From: Cololabis saira
Lineage: Eukaryota > Chordata > Actinopteri > Beloniformes > Belonidae
Assembly (NCBI RefSeq): GCF_033807715.1
Contig: NC_084598.1
Span: 46,981,187 to 47,045,186, forward strand
Reading direction: 5' to 3'
DNA: 64,000 nucleotides
Shown here: one piece after another, positions 44,101-54,749 of the stretch
How positions within the stretch are numbered: position 1 is the first letter of the stretch
Layout of the letters: the number at the start of each line of letters is the position of its first letter
The notes under the pieces: model-generated
Told to the model about the DNA's origin: nothing
Databases searched by the model: none
Seen by the model: only the letters and a program-made list of their open reading frames with translations
Translations under genes and position numbers: made by a program

Positions 44101-47100
44101 AGGAGGACCAGAGAGGACCAAGGAGGACCAAGGAGGACCAGAGAGGACCAAGGAGGACCAAGGAGGACCAAGGAGGACCAGAGAGGACCAGAGAGGACCA
44201 AGGAGGACCAAGGAGGACCAAGGAGGACCAAGGAGGACCAAGGAGGACCAAGGAGGACCAAGGAGGACCAAGGAGGACCAAGGAGGACCAAGGAGGACCA
44301 AGGAGGACCAAGGAGGACCAAGGAGGACCAAGGAGGACCAAGGAGGACCAAGGAGGACCAGAGAGGACCAAGGAGGACCAAGGAGGACCAAGGAGGACCA
44401 AGGAGGACCAGAGAGGACCAAGGAGGACCAAGGAGGACCAAGGAGGACCAAGGAGGACCAAGGAGGACCAAGGAGGACCAGAGAGGACCAGAGAGGACCA
44501 AGGAGGACCAAGGAGGACCAAGGAGGACCAAGGAGGACCAGAGAGGACCAAGGAGGACCAGAGAGGACCAAGGAGGACCAAGGAGGACCAAGGAGGACCA
44601 GAGAGGACCAAGGAGGACCAAGGAGGACCAAGGAGGACCAAGGAGGACCAAGGAGGACCAAGGAGGACCAGAGAGGACCAAGGAGGACCAAGGAGGACCA
44701 AGGAGGACCAAGGAGGACCAGAGAGGACCAAGGAGGACCAAGGAGGACCAAGGAGGACCAGAGAGGACCAAGGAGGACCAAGGAGGACCAAGGAGGACCA
44801 AGGAGGACCAAGGAGGACCAAGGAGGACCAAGGAGGACCAAGGAGGACCAAGGAGGACCAAGGAGGACCAAGGAGGACCAAGGAGGACCAAGGAGGACCA
44901 AGGAGGACCAAGGAGGACCAAGGAGGACCAAGGAGGACCAAGGAGGACCAAGGAGGACCAAGGAGGACCAAGGAGGACCAGAGAGGACCAAGGAGGACCA
45001 AGGAGGACCAAGGAGGACCAAGGAGGACCAAGGAGGACCAGAGAGGACCAAGGAGGACCAGAGAGGACCAAGGAGGACCAAGGAGGACCAAGGAGGACCA
45101 AGGAGGACCAAGGAGGACCAGAGAGGACCAAGGAGGACCAGAGAGGACCAAGGAGGACCAAGGAGGACCAAGGAGGACCAAGGAGGACCAAGGAGGACCA
45201 AGGAGGACCAAGGAGGACCAAGGAGGACCAAGGAGGACCAGAGAGGACCAAGGAGGACCAGAGAGGACCAAGGAGGACCAGAGAGGACCAAGGAGGACCA
45301 AGGAGGACCAAGGAGGACCAAGGAGGACCAAGGAGGACCAGAGAGGACCAAGGAGGACCAGAGAGGACCAAGGAGGACCAAGGAGGACCAAGGAGGACCA
45401 AGGAGGACCAAGGAGGACCAAGGAGGACCAAGGAGGACCAAGGAGGACCAAGGAGGACCAAGGAGGACCAGAGAGGACCAAGGAGGACCAAGGAGGACCA
45501 AGGAGGACCAAGGAGGACCAAGGAGGACCAAGGAGGACCAAGGAGGACCAGAGAGGACCAAGGAGGACCAAGGAGGACCAAGGAGGACCAAGGAGGACCA
45601 AGGAGGACCAAGGAGGACCAAGGAGGACCAGAGAGGACCAGAGAGGACCAAGGAGGACCAAGGAGGACCAAGGAGGACCAAGGAGGACCAAGGAGGACCA
45701 GAGAGGACCAAGGAGGACCAAGGAGGACCAAGGAGGACCAAGGAGGACCAAGGAGGACCAAGGAGGACCAAGGAGGACCAAGGAGGACCAAGGAGGACCA
45801 AGGAGGACCAAGGAGGACCAAGGAGGACCAAGGAGGACCAAGGAGGACCAAGGAGGACCAAGGAGGACCAAGGAGGACCAAGGAGGACCAAGGAGGACCA
45901 AGGAGGACCAAGGAGGACCAAGGAGGACCAAGGAGGACCAAGGAGGACCAAGGAGGACCAAGGAGGACCAAGGAGGACCAGAGAGGACCAGAGAGGACCA
46001 AGGAGGACCAAGGAGGACCAAGGAGGACCAAGGAGGACCAAGGAGGACCAGAGAGGACCAAGGAGGACCAAGGAGGACCAAGGAGGACCAAGGAGGACCA
46101 GAGAGGACCAAGGAGGACCAAGGAGGACCAAGGAGGACCAAGGAGGACCAAGGAGGACCAAGGAGGACCAGAGAGGACCAAGGAGGACCAGAGAGGACCA
46201 AGGAGGACCAAGGAGGACCAGAGAGGACCAGAGAGGACCAAGGAGGACCAAGGAGGACCAAGGAGGACCAAGGAGGACCAAGGAGGACCAAGGAGGACCA
46301 AGGAGGACCAAGGAGGACCAAGGAGGACCAAGGAGGACCAAGGAGGACCAAGGAGGACCAAGGAGGACCAAGGAGGACCAGAGAGGACCAAGGAGGACCA
46401 GAGAGGACCAAGGAGGACCAAGGAGGACCAAGGAGGACCAGAGAGGACCAAGGAGGACCAAGGAGGACCAAGGAGGACCAAGGAGGACCAAGGAGGACCA
46501 AGGAGGACCAAGGAGGACCAAGGAGGACCAGAGAGGACCAAGGAGGACCAAGGAGGACCAAGGAGGACCAAGGAGGACCAGAGAGGACCAAGGAGGACCA
46601 GAGAGGACCAAGGAGGACCAGAGAGGACCAAGGAGGACCAAGGAGGACCAAGGAGGACCAGAGAGGACCAAGGAGGACCAGAGAGGACCAAGGAGGACCA
46701 AGGAGGACCAAGGAGGACCAGAGAGGACCAAGGAGGACCAAGGAGGACCAAGGAGGACCAAGGAGGACCAGAGAGGACCAAGGAGGACCAGAGAGGACCA
46801 AGGAGGACCAGAGAGGACCAAGGAGGACCAAGGAGGACCAAGGAGGACCAAGGAGGACCAAGGAGGACCAAGGAGGACCAAGGAGGACCAGAGAGGACCA
46901 AGGAGGACCAAGGAGGACCAAGGAGGACCAAGGAGGACCAAGGAGGACCAGAGAGGACCAAGGAGGACCAAGGAGGACCAAGGAGGACCAAGGAGGACCA
47001 AGGAGGACCAAGGAGGACCAAGGAGGACCAGAGAGGACCAGAGAGGACCAAGGAGGACCAAGGAGGACCAAGGAGGACCAAGGAGGACCAAGGAGGACCA

Positions 47101-47785
47101 AGGAGGACCAGAGAGGACCAAGGAGGACCAAGGAGGACCAAGGAGGACCAAGGAGGACCAAGGAGGACCAAGGAGGACCAAGGAGGACCAGAGAGGACCA
47201 AGGAGGACCAAGGAGGACCAGAGAGGACCAAGGAGGACCAAGGAGGACCAAGGAGGACCAAGGAGGACCAAGGAGGACCAAGGAGGACCAAGGAGGACCA
47301 AGGAGGACCAAGGAGGACCAAGGAGGACCAGAGAGGACCAAGGAGGACCAAGGAGGACCAAGGAGGACCAAGGAGGACCAAGGAGGACCAGAGAGGACCA
47401 AGGAGGACCAGAGAGGACCAAGGAGGACCAGAGAGGACCAAGGAGGACCAGAGAGGACCAAGGAGGACCAAGGAGGACCAAGGAGGACCAAGGAGGACCA
47501 AGGAGGACCAGAGAGGACCAAGGAGGACCAGAGAGGACCAAGGAGGACCAAGGAGGACCAGAGAGGACCAAGGAGGACCAAGGAGGACCAAGGAGGACCA
47601 AGGAGGACCAAGGAGGACCAAGGAGGACCAAGGAGGACCAAGGAGGACCAAGGAGGACCAAGGAGGACCAAGGAGGACCAAGGAGGACCAAGGAGGACCA
47701 AGGAGGACCAAGGAGGACCAAGGAGGACCAAGGAGGACCAGAGAGGACCAGAGAGGACCAAGGAGGACCAAGGAGGACCAGAGAC
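41144..47785. repeat. Decamer satellite: about 663 units of AGGAGGACCA / GAGAGGACCA
   Basis: The array is strictly 10-bp periodic over 6.6 kb. I saw only two monomers, A = AGGAGGACCA and B = GAGAGGACCA, which differ by an AG/GA swap at positions 1-2. B is the minority and always isolated or in short groups. The monomer order repeats exactly over 53 units between 41,511-42,040 and 42,051-42,580. No phase of the unit contains a stop on either strand, so all six frames stay open. The three minus-strand frames (about 2,210-2,240 codons of SLVLLGPPWS) are artefacts of the repeat. Confidence 0.98.
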
Positions 47786-48223
47786 CATTTTCCTGATTAA
47801 TTCAGGTAATTTTGATAAATAATCTACTTCATTAATTATTAATAAATGTCGAAGGACAATTATTAATGAACTCTTTGATAACCAGTGTTGGGGTAAAGTA
47901 ATCCCTTACACTACTTAGTTACTGGTTGCTGAAAGTAACTAGTTACATTACTAGTGTCATAACCTGGCCCGTAGGCCATGACAAAAATGGAAAACAACAC
48001 AGTGCAACTAAAAATATGCTATTTATTTTAAAGAAAAACGCTGTAAATGCAAAACAAACCAACTTGTGAGGTGTGGAGGTCAGCATCAGTAGTGAGGTGT
48101 GTGTGAATGTGGAAAATGTGTGGTGCGTGTTGTTAAGAAAAATAGAATCAAAACCAAACAAATGAAGGGGCTGGCAGGGAAGAGCGAGAACACTGAAGGC
48201 AGGGAGGTTTTATAGCCTGGAAC

Positions 48224-48333
48224 ACTGTAGTACTGTAGTACTGTAGTACTGGAGTACTGTAGTACTGGAGTACTGTAGTACTGTATTACTGGAGTACTGT
48301 AGTACTGTAGTACTGTAGTACTGTAGTAATGTA
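48224..48333. repeat. CTGTAGTA octamer array
   Basis: About 13 copies of CTGTAGTA with GGAGTA and ATTA variants are followed by (TAA)n to about 48,354. GTAC palindromes recur every 8 bp. Confidence 0.93.
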
Positions 48334-48356
48334 GTAATAATAATAATAATAATAAT

Positions 48357-48615
48357 CTTGAAAAATGGCCGCCAACTTGAAATTTCAAGTGGCCCGGACA
48401 ATTTTCTTGTCAAGTGACCCATGGAGACTGCTCATGCCAATTTTCATGTCTATATCACCAACCAAACAATTACATCACTTAATTGATCGACCAAGGTGGC
48501 GGCCATCTTGAAAAATGGCCGCCAACTTGAAATTTCAAGTGGCCCGACCAATTTTCTTGTCAAGTGACCCATGGAGACTGCTCATGCCAATTTTGATGCT
48601 TGTATCACCAAATGC
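48357..48615. repeat. 150-bp tandem pair
   Basis: CTTGAAAAATGGCCGCCAAC ... CATGGAGACTGCTCATGCCA occurs at 48,357 and again at 48,507, with few differences. Confidence 0.9.
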
Positions 48616-48644
48616 ACGATTATGTGACTTATCTGCTCCGCTAT

Positions 48645-48850
48645 TAGAATATTGTGATTTTCTGTAATGTAATTACAAAAAACATGTCAAAATGTCATCC
48701 ATTCATTACAAATCAACTGAAATATTGCAAGCCTTATATTATTTTAATATTGCTGATCATGGTTTACAGCTTAAGAAAACTCAAATATCCTATCTCAAAA
48801 AATTAGAATATTCTGGGAATCTTAATCTTAAACTATAAGCCTTAAGTCAG
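48645..48850. mobile_element. MITE fragment (TTAGAATATT family)
   Basis: Sequence such as acaaatcaactgaaatattg, caagccttatattattttaa and aaaaaattagaatattctgg belongs to a very common palindromic fish MITE. This is an incomplete copy inside the larger hAT. The family identification is from memory of the sequence, and the superfamily is left open. Confidence 0.6.
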
Positions 48851-48989
48851 ACAAGTGTTGCTCAACGCGTGAAGACGCATGAACGTTTGATTTTCTTTCC
48901 TGTTCTCCCGTTCTACATGTAGCTGAAAAGCTTAAAGTAACTAAAGTAACGTATTTTTTTTTGAGTAACTATAACGGGATTACCCAAAT

Positions 48990-49598
48990 ATCAACTGTAA
49001 CGCGTTACATTACTGCGTTACTGGAGAATGTAATCTGATTACAGTAACGCGTTACATTACTGCGTTACTGGAGAATGTAATCTGATTACAGTAACGCGTT
49101 ACATTACTGCGTTACTGGAGAATGTAATCTCATTACAGTAACGCGTTACTTTGTACCGCGTTACTGGAGAATGTAATCTGATTACAGTAACGTGTTACAT
49201 TACTGCGTTACTGGCGAATGTAATCTGATTACAGTAACGCGTTACTTTGTACCGCGTTACTGGAGAATGTAATCTGATTACAGTAACGCGTTACATTACT
49301 GCGTTACTGGAGAATGTAATCTGATTACAGTAACGCGTTACTTTGTACCGCGTTACTGGAGAATGTAATCTGATTACAGTAACGCGGTACATTACTGCGT
49401 TACTGGAGAATGTAATCTGATTACAGTAACGCGTTACATTACTGCGTTACTGGAGAATGTAATCTGATTACAGTAACGCGTTACATTACTGCGTTACTGG
49501 CGAATGTAATCTGATTACAGTAACGCGTTACTTTGTACCGCGTTACTGGAGAATGTAATCTGATTACAGTAACGCGTTACTTTGTACCGCGTTACACC
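48990..49598. repeat. Palindromic 47-bp array (GTAACGCGTTAC), about 12 units
   Basis: The unit is GCGTTACATTACTGCGTTAC, TGGAGAATGTAATCTGATTA, CAGTAAC. A variant replaces the CATTACT stretch with CTTTGTACC. GTAACGCGTTAC is a perfect 12-bp palindrome recurring once per unit. The last unit runs directly into the element's own right terminus (GTTACACCAACACTG), so the array is an amplification of the subterminal region. Confidence 0.93.
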
Positions 49599-49782
49599 AA
49601 CACTGCTGATAACTGAACCAACACCCCATTTGTGGCACAACACGGTATTTCCCTCCGCAAGGTTGATGGAGAACATAAACTGTTGTTACTCAGTAAAGTT
49701 CATGTTTCTACATGCAGGACTTTCACTTCTCACGCATTGAGCGTGAGCCAAACGCATTTCAACACATACCACTCTGCATTTC

Positions 49783-50513
49783 TCACGCTGAGTTATCTTC
49801 ACCGGGCAGAAACCATCCCATCTGACGGACGGTGAGAGGCAGATAAGCTGCTGTGGTTGAGCGCTCATACAGCTCCAAACGAGGAACAGTAACGGTCTTT
49901 AAAGGTGTAACCCTAACCTTACCCATCAGGAACGCAACATGGACGTCATTTCTGTTTTTCTGCATGCTGAGATAAGTGACAGCTCCATATCCTGCTTCAC
50001 TAGCATCTGAGAAATGATGCAGCTGCACATGTATGGGATGTTCAAAGACCTTAAGTTTAATGCCCCTTTCAACCTTAAACTCAGGCAACATATCCAGGTC
50101 CTACATCCACTGATGCCAGATGTCCTTGGGATGTCCTTGGGATGTCCTTGGGATGTCCTTGGGATGTCCTTGGGATGTCCTTGGGATGTCCTTGGGATGT
50201 CCTTGGGTATGGTCTCATCCCATCTGAAACTTCTTCTACAAAGCTCCTGCAGCAGGATTTTAGCAGGAAACACAGGTGGTGCTAGAAACCCCAGAGGATC
50301 CTACACAGAACTAGAGACAGACAACATTCCCCGTCTGGTGTCGTTTGTTGGACCTCCATCTTGAAGTTAAATGCATCCGTCTCAACACACCACTGCAAAC
50401 CAAGCGCTCTTTCGACAGGGAGTTTGTCTCTATCCAGATTAAGTTCACTCAGATCTTTAGCTCTGTGTTCCTCTGGAAAGGTTTGCAATATGGTGCGATT
50501 GTTGCTAATCCAT
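49783..50513 (-). pseudogene. BEL/Pao retrotransposon pol: RT C-terminus to RNase H
   Basis: Reading leftward from the insertion at 50,522 there is AKWISNN, then FPEEHRAKDL, LPVERALGLQW and LLQELCR, the BEL/Pao stretch joining RT to RNase H. HHFSDASEAGYGAVTYL and VTVPRLEL follow at about 50,010-49,870; the first aspartate of RNase H lies in FSDAS. Several frame changes and an 11-bp tandem expansion at 50,119-50,207 interrupt the frame. Integrase and LTRs are not seen to the left, so the element is truncated. BEL/Pao pol makes cDNA inside a virus-like particle; this copy cannot. Confidence 0.9.
50119..50207. repeat. 11-bp tandem array (GGATGTCCTTG), 8 copies, inside BEL/Pao pol
   Basis: There are eight near-perfect GATGTCCTTGG units. 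The unit length is not a multiple of 3, so its expansion also broke the pol frame. Confidence 0.95.
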
Positions 50514-50687
50514 TTGGCCAGCAGAGTCGTGCAAGTTCATACTTCTCATGAACTAGTTCAAAGTTCAGTTCACATAGTTTAAAATGTTAATAGTTCATTA
50601 TTTTCAATTTGAACTAGTTCAAATTCAGTTCATTCAGTTCATTTCAATATTTTTAGGTACAAATGAAACACCAGTGAAGTGGTCTTA

Positions 50688-51333
50688 AGCCCTGGTCCTC
50701 AGGACCCCCATGTCCTGCATGTTCTAGATATTACCCTGCTTCTGTCACGGCTCAAAGACAGAGAACCCAAATGCACGACACCAAACAGAATCAGAGTCCA
50801 AGAGGCTTTAATCAGGGTCAAAGGCAGGCAGGGGTCAAAACCGGGTAGTCAGGCAGATCAGGCAAACAATCCAAGGGGGCAGGCAAAAATCCAAAACCCG
50901 GAATCAGGCAGGGTCACAGGCAGGCAGAAAACTGATCAGAAATCGGGAACGCTGGAAAGCGAGGCACAAACACTCGACAATCTGGCAACAGAAAGGTGGA
51001 AATGGGCCGGTATGTGAGGGGAACTGCTGATGAGGGAAACCAGGTGTGGAGCTGGGCTGGGGAAGCACAGGTGAAGGGAATGAGTGGATTTCTGGCTGAT
51101 GAGGGTGGCAGGGTCTGGAATGACAGGAGAGTGAGTTAACAAGTAAAAAACATCCAACTGAGAAACCATGACAGCTTCAGCACCCTGATAAAAATGACTG
51201 TCATTAACAGACTTGTGCAGACCAGGATGACCAGCTGATGACGGCCATTAATTAGAATCAGGTGTGATGATGCAGGAAACATGTAAAACATGCAGGACGG
51301 GGGTCCTGAGGACGAGGGTTGGAGACCCTGCTG
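50688..51333. mobile_element. hAT-type MITE nested in the 50,522-52,101 element
   Basis: The left end reads CCCTGGTCCTCAGGACCCCC and then ATGTCCTGCATGTT. The right end, inverted, reads CAGGGTCTCCAACCCTCGTC, CTCAGGACCCCCGTCCTGCA. The inverted ends are clear, though the outermost left bases have decayed. A solo LTR is inserted inside it. Confidence 0.75.
50743..51173 (-). mobile_element. Solo LTR (431 bp), gypsy/ERV-type, with 5-bp target duplication
   Basis: The minus strand starts TGTCATGGTTTCTCAGTTGG and ends CCGTGACA, so it has TG...CA termini. A polyadenylation-like ATTAAAGCC lies towards the 3' end. The flanks are identical 5-mers, GCTTC at 50,738-50,742 and 51,174-51,178. No internal retroelement sequence is present, so recombination between two LTRs has removed the body. 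The superfamily is not certain. Confidence 0.8.
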
Positions 51334-52109
51334 TAAACAATCATGTATTGTTCTGGTGGTTTTTCAACTTTACTCAGAGGCTGTAAATCTCCAACATTGT
51401 AGTCCGTTATCAGTGTCTCTACCTGTTGCAGGTAAATCCTCCCCCTGAAGGAGCAGCAGGGACTGGGGTCGTTTGGGCTGTTGGGTCTTGGTTTTCCTGA
51501 TCACTTTGTTTGATTATCAAGGACTTGCAGATATTTCCTCCCACTGGACTGATGCTTTAACTCCACACGACGTTTCTAATTTGAAGTTGACGAGGCCGAC
51601 GCTCTGACTTGTTTTCTCAGCGCAGGTGGACATAATTTGCACAGAAAGGTTAGATTTTTACCGTCCGACTCTTTGGGAGACGATGTGTAAAATTCCTGCA
51701 GATAATGATAAGGATCATCATGTGACGGCTCGCTGACGCTGCGTCTGCAACGTCTCTCTCTCCACTGGTCATGTAAAGATGCACCGGGCTCGGACTGCCG
51801 TTGCCATGGAGACGGTGCCCGTTGTTATGCTAGTGTGTGCACTGCATTGTGGGTAATGTAGTGTAAAGTCGTCGAGTATTTTAAATGTGCGCACCACCCG
51901 ATGCTGAAATGTATTCCGTAATAATTGGACGTAAACACTGAAGCTGAAACTCACATAATCTGAACAGTTCAAATTCCAGATCATGATCTGCAGAATGAAC
52001 AAGTTCACGTTCAAGTTCTTTATTTGTAAATACGTTGCGTTCAGTTCAACGTTCTCACAGAAATGAACGTGTTCATCTGAACTCGTTCATGCACAACACT
52101 GCTGGTCAG

Positions 52110-53395
52110 AGTGAAACCTCCCTTTTGACAGAGAGCAGTAAGATCTTTGACCATGAGGGTGGCTTCCTCTTCAGAGACCATGCTCTTCAGGCAGTCATCA
52201 ACATAAAAGTTCTCCTTGACTGTTTGAACCACTGCAGCTGGAAAGTTGAACTCATTGTCATCTGCTGTTTTCCTCAAAGCAAAACTAGCACAACTTGGAT
52301 AGGACACTGCACCAAACAGATGAACAGTCATACGAAACTCAGCTCCTTGGTCAGATCTCCCTCCGGCCACCATAAAAAGTGCAGGTGGTATCTATCCTCC
52401 TCTGCAACCTTGACCTGATGAAACATTGCTTGGATGTCTCCCATAACTTCCACTGGTTCCTGCCTGAACCCAATGAGGACCCCAAGCAATGTACTTGTGA
52501 GGTTTGGACCTTGCAAGAGCTATTGGTTCAAGGATGTTCCCTTGTACGCTGCACCACAGTCAAACACTACCCGTCTTTTCCTTGGATGATATACACCGTG
52601 GTGACGGATAGACCAAACCTTGCCCCTGTCTCGATCAAGCTGCTGTGCAGTTATTTGTTCTGCATAGCCCATCATTCCATTAAGGTATGTTTTTATACTC
52701 CTCATAAAACTGGCCATGGTTAAGGAACTTCGTTTTCAGCCCAAGTAACCTTTGTTTCACCACAGAAAAGTTGTTACGCAGAGACACGTCATCCTTTTTA
52801 AAGGGCAATTTCAGGATATAATGACCATCTCTGAGTGTTTCAGACCTTTCTATAATCTCTATGAACTTCATGTCCTCTCTTGAGAGTCCCCTCTGAGAGC
52901 CCCCTTTTGCTCTGGAGCTCTCTCATTTAATCTCATGGTTGTACTGCTCACTCAACCTCTTTTCCAACCTGCTCACAGAAATCCTGTTGACAACTACTGA
53001 AGAGACCTCAGCTTCCAAGCTGCTGCCATTTCCTTGCAGAGGGCGGTTAATAACCCACCCCAGTGCTGTTCTCATAGCATAGGGGCCTTCCCCTTGGCTA
53101 TGTATGACCTCCCAAGGCTCCAATATCTTGGGAGCGTTGATTCCAATCAACAAATCCACATCAGCCTTTATGCTGGGATTTTTTACCTTTGATAAGTAGG
53201 ACCACTTTGCCAGATCTCTTTCAGTCACCATGTTGTACATGCTTACAGGCATTTTCTTTTGGGTGAGGACTGCAGGAAGTTTATAGAAAAGGTTGGTCTC
53301 CAAACCAGATGTTTCCAAACCAGGTAGTGAATACAACCTTTTCCTGTCCCATAGTTTGTAGGAGAAATTGGTTCGAAGTTAGTTTTACCTCCCTG
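52110..53395 (-). pseudogene. BEL/Pao retrotransposon pol: aspartic-peptidase end and reverse transcriptase, frame-broken
   Basis: From right to left: a peptidase-like region ending in DVDLLIGINAPKILEPWEV and GPYAMRTALGWVINRPL (about 53,170-53,030), as in the BEL/Pao DUF1758-type peptidase. Next is the linker with SETLRDGHYILKLPFKKDD. RT follows with VVFDCGAAYKGTSLNQ, the catalytic-aspartate strand VMGDIQAMFHQVKV, and the catalytic FYVDDCLKS near 52,205. At least four frame changes separate the pieces, and the frame is cut at 52,101 by a hAT element beyond which the gene continues. Gag and the 5' LTR are not visible to the right. Confidence 0.92.
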
Positions 53396-53647
53396 GACTG
53401 GTTAGTGTACGCACATTCATCATTTCATAAAACACATACACACATAGTTATTTACACATCTCATTCATACACAGACGCACCACATTCCCCTCATTTTAGT
53501 CTCCCTAGGATAGTGTAGGGTTTTCCCTTTTACATTAATTTATTTAAATTGTTTGGTTTCCTGTTTGTGGTTGGCTACTCGGGTTCACCTCAGGTTGGGT
53601 TGACAATATATGAGGACGATCTACTCATCGAAAGGCACAAAAGACCA
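53396..53647. other. Unassigned spacer
   Basis: AT-rich sequence lies between the BEL/Pao remnant and the next hAT element. No LTR boundary was recognised. Confidence 0.4.
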
Positions 53648-53655
53648 TCGGCATC

Positions 53656-54490
53656 CATAGGCGCCGGAAGTGGGGGTGCGGCAGGGGCTGCAGCACCCCC
53701 TGGAAAAATTGAAATGACAATAAAAGATTATAAATATATAAATATTTGTGGTTGCTGTTTCTGTTCCACAACATTGTAAGCCACATTTGAGATGAAGGCT
53801 GAATATAGGGGTAATTTTAATTAAAAAATAAAAGAAAAGTAGCCAGTCACACCCCCCTTGTTTTTAAACATCCGCATTTTTGCCCACCAATTACAAATGC
53901 ACAGCCAGCAGCGCTCCTTTCAAAACACAACAAAAAGCTCCAAGTCAAGACCAAGATGGATATACGTTCATTTTTTAAACCAAAAGAGAAACAGACACAA
54001 AACATTGCCGAAGCTGCTGCCAATGTGACAGTGAGTCGGAGGAGAGCAACTGCACCTGCAGCCACCGCGTCAGTGACCCCCCCAGTGTCTAACACCGGCT
54101 CACCTGATGGTGCAGCCGGCCATATGAGCAGCGATGACCCGGGAGGAGGAGGAGACTGCACTGCCGGTAATCCTGCTATTACTGTATATTGGTCAAATTA
54201 TGCTCAAATCATTTTTACGCAACTGTTTTGGGTGAAAAAAAACTTCAAAATTTTCGCGCGAGGATTCCTCCCTAGCTTCACCAAATATTTTCAGTCACCC
54301 GCCGCCTATGTGACTATGATAATAATTATAGTCATGTTCCTTTTTTACTGTAGATGGTTGGTTCGCTATGTTTTGGTAAAGCTTGTGCGCGCTGTCAGCT
54401 GTTCTTCATGCAGGGAAGGGGCAAGTGATTTCTTAAGGGAGAACCCCCGCACCCCGCACCCCCTGGCAAAAACGTCTTCCTGCGCGCCTG
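53656..54490 (+). mobile_element. Internally deleted hAT element (835 bp) with exact 8-bp target duplication
   Basis: The left terminus is CATAGGCGCCGGAAGTGGGG; the right terminus inverted is CAGGCGCGCAGGAAGACGTT. It is flanked by identical TCGGCATC at 53,648-53,655 and 54,491-54,498. It keeps the transposase start codon and first exon but no zinc finger or catalytic domain, so it is an internal-deletion derivative dependent on an autonomous relative. Confidence 0.92.
53956..54171 (+). pseudogene. First coding exon of a hAT (ZMYM/TTF-type) transposase, remainder deleted
   Basis: The ATG at 53,956 opens MDIRSFFKPKEKQTQNIAEA, the standard start of fish ZMYM1/TTF-type hAT transposases, followed by an Ala/Ser/Pro-rich linker. 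A donor-like GCCG|GTAATCC lies near 54,163. The frame stays open beyond it to 54,525, but the later residues are hydrophobic and Cys-rich without family motifs. I therefore end the exon near the donor. It lies about 300 bp inside the left terminus, in the expected orientation. Confidence 0.7.
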
Positions 54491-54498
54491 TCGGCATC

Positions 54499-54749
54499 TG
54501 TAAATCGTTGAATTTGTTAACATGAAACTTACTCTTGCACATTATGCTGTTTTTTATATTTATTTTATCTTTTTAATTTACATTCAACTTTCATTGTCCT
54601 TTATAATTTTTTTTTTCTTTTCAATTTGGTGTTGGAATCTATCTGTATTTGTATCTTGCCTTTGATATTAATCTTTCATTGTATTTAAAAAAAAAATCTA
54701 TTGCAGTAATCAACATCCCAAATAACTTGTACTGACTAATTCTGGCTGT
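54499..54749. other. AT-rich spacer
   Basis: T-rich sequence with long T runs and no recognised feature. It may include 5' parts of the LINE that follows. Confidence 0.4.

Larger units (their letters stand above)
47883..49605. mobile_element. Non-autonomous hAT element (1,723 bp) with 8-bp target duplication
   Basis: The termini are CAGTGTTGGGGTAAAGTAAT at the left and ...GTTACACCAACACTG at the right, an inverted CAGTGTTGG pair. Flanks are TTGATAAC (47,875-47,882) and CTGATAAC (49,606-49,613), an 8-bp duplication with one mismatch. The interior is non-coding and unusually repeat-filled: a CTGTAGTA array, a 150-bp duplication, a smaller MITE and a palindromic 47-bp array. Confidence 0.88.
50522..52101. 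mobile_element. Non-autonomous hAT element inserted in BEL/Pao RT
   Basis: The termini are CAGAGTCGTGCAAGTTC at the left and, inverted at the right, CAGTGTTGTGCATGAACGAG. The flanking 8-mers TTGGCCAG (50,514-50,521) and CTGGTCAG (52,102-52,109) match at 6 of 8. Both flanks are BEL/Pao coding sequence that joins sensibly across the gap. Subterminal GTTCA/TGAAC motifs are dense at both ends (50,536-50,650 and 52,000-52,090) and could be transposase-binding repeats. The interior lacks a transposase. Confidence 0.82.

Noticed and set aside
41029..47788. Minus-strand open frames of about 2,210-2,240 codons
   Set aside because: They are decapeptide repeats produced by a stop-free decamer in every phase, without normal flanking coding sequence.
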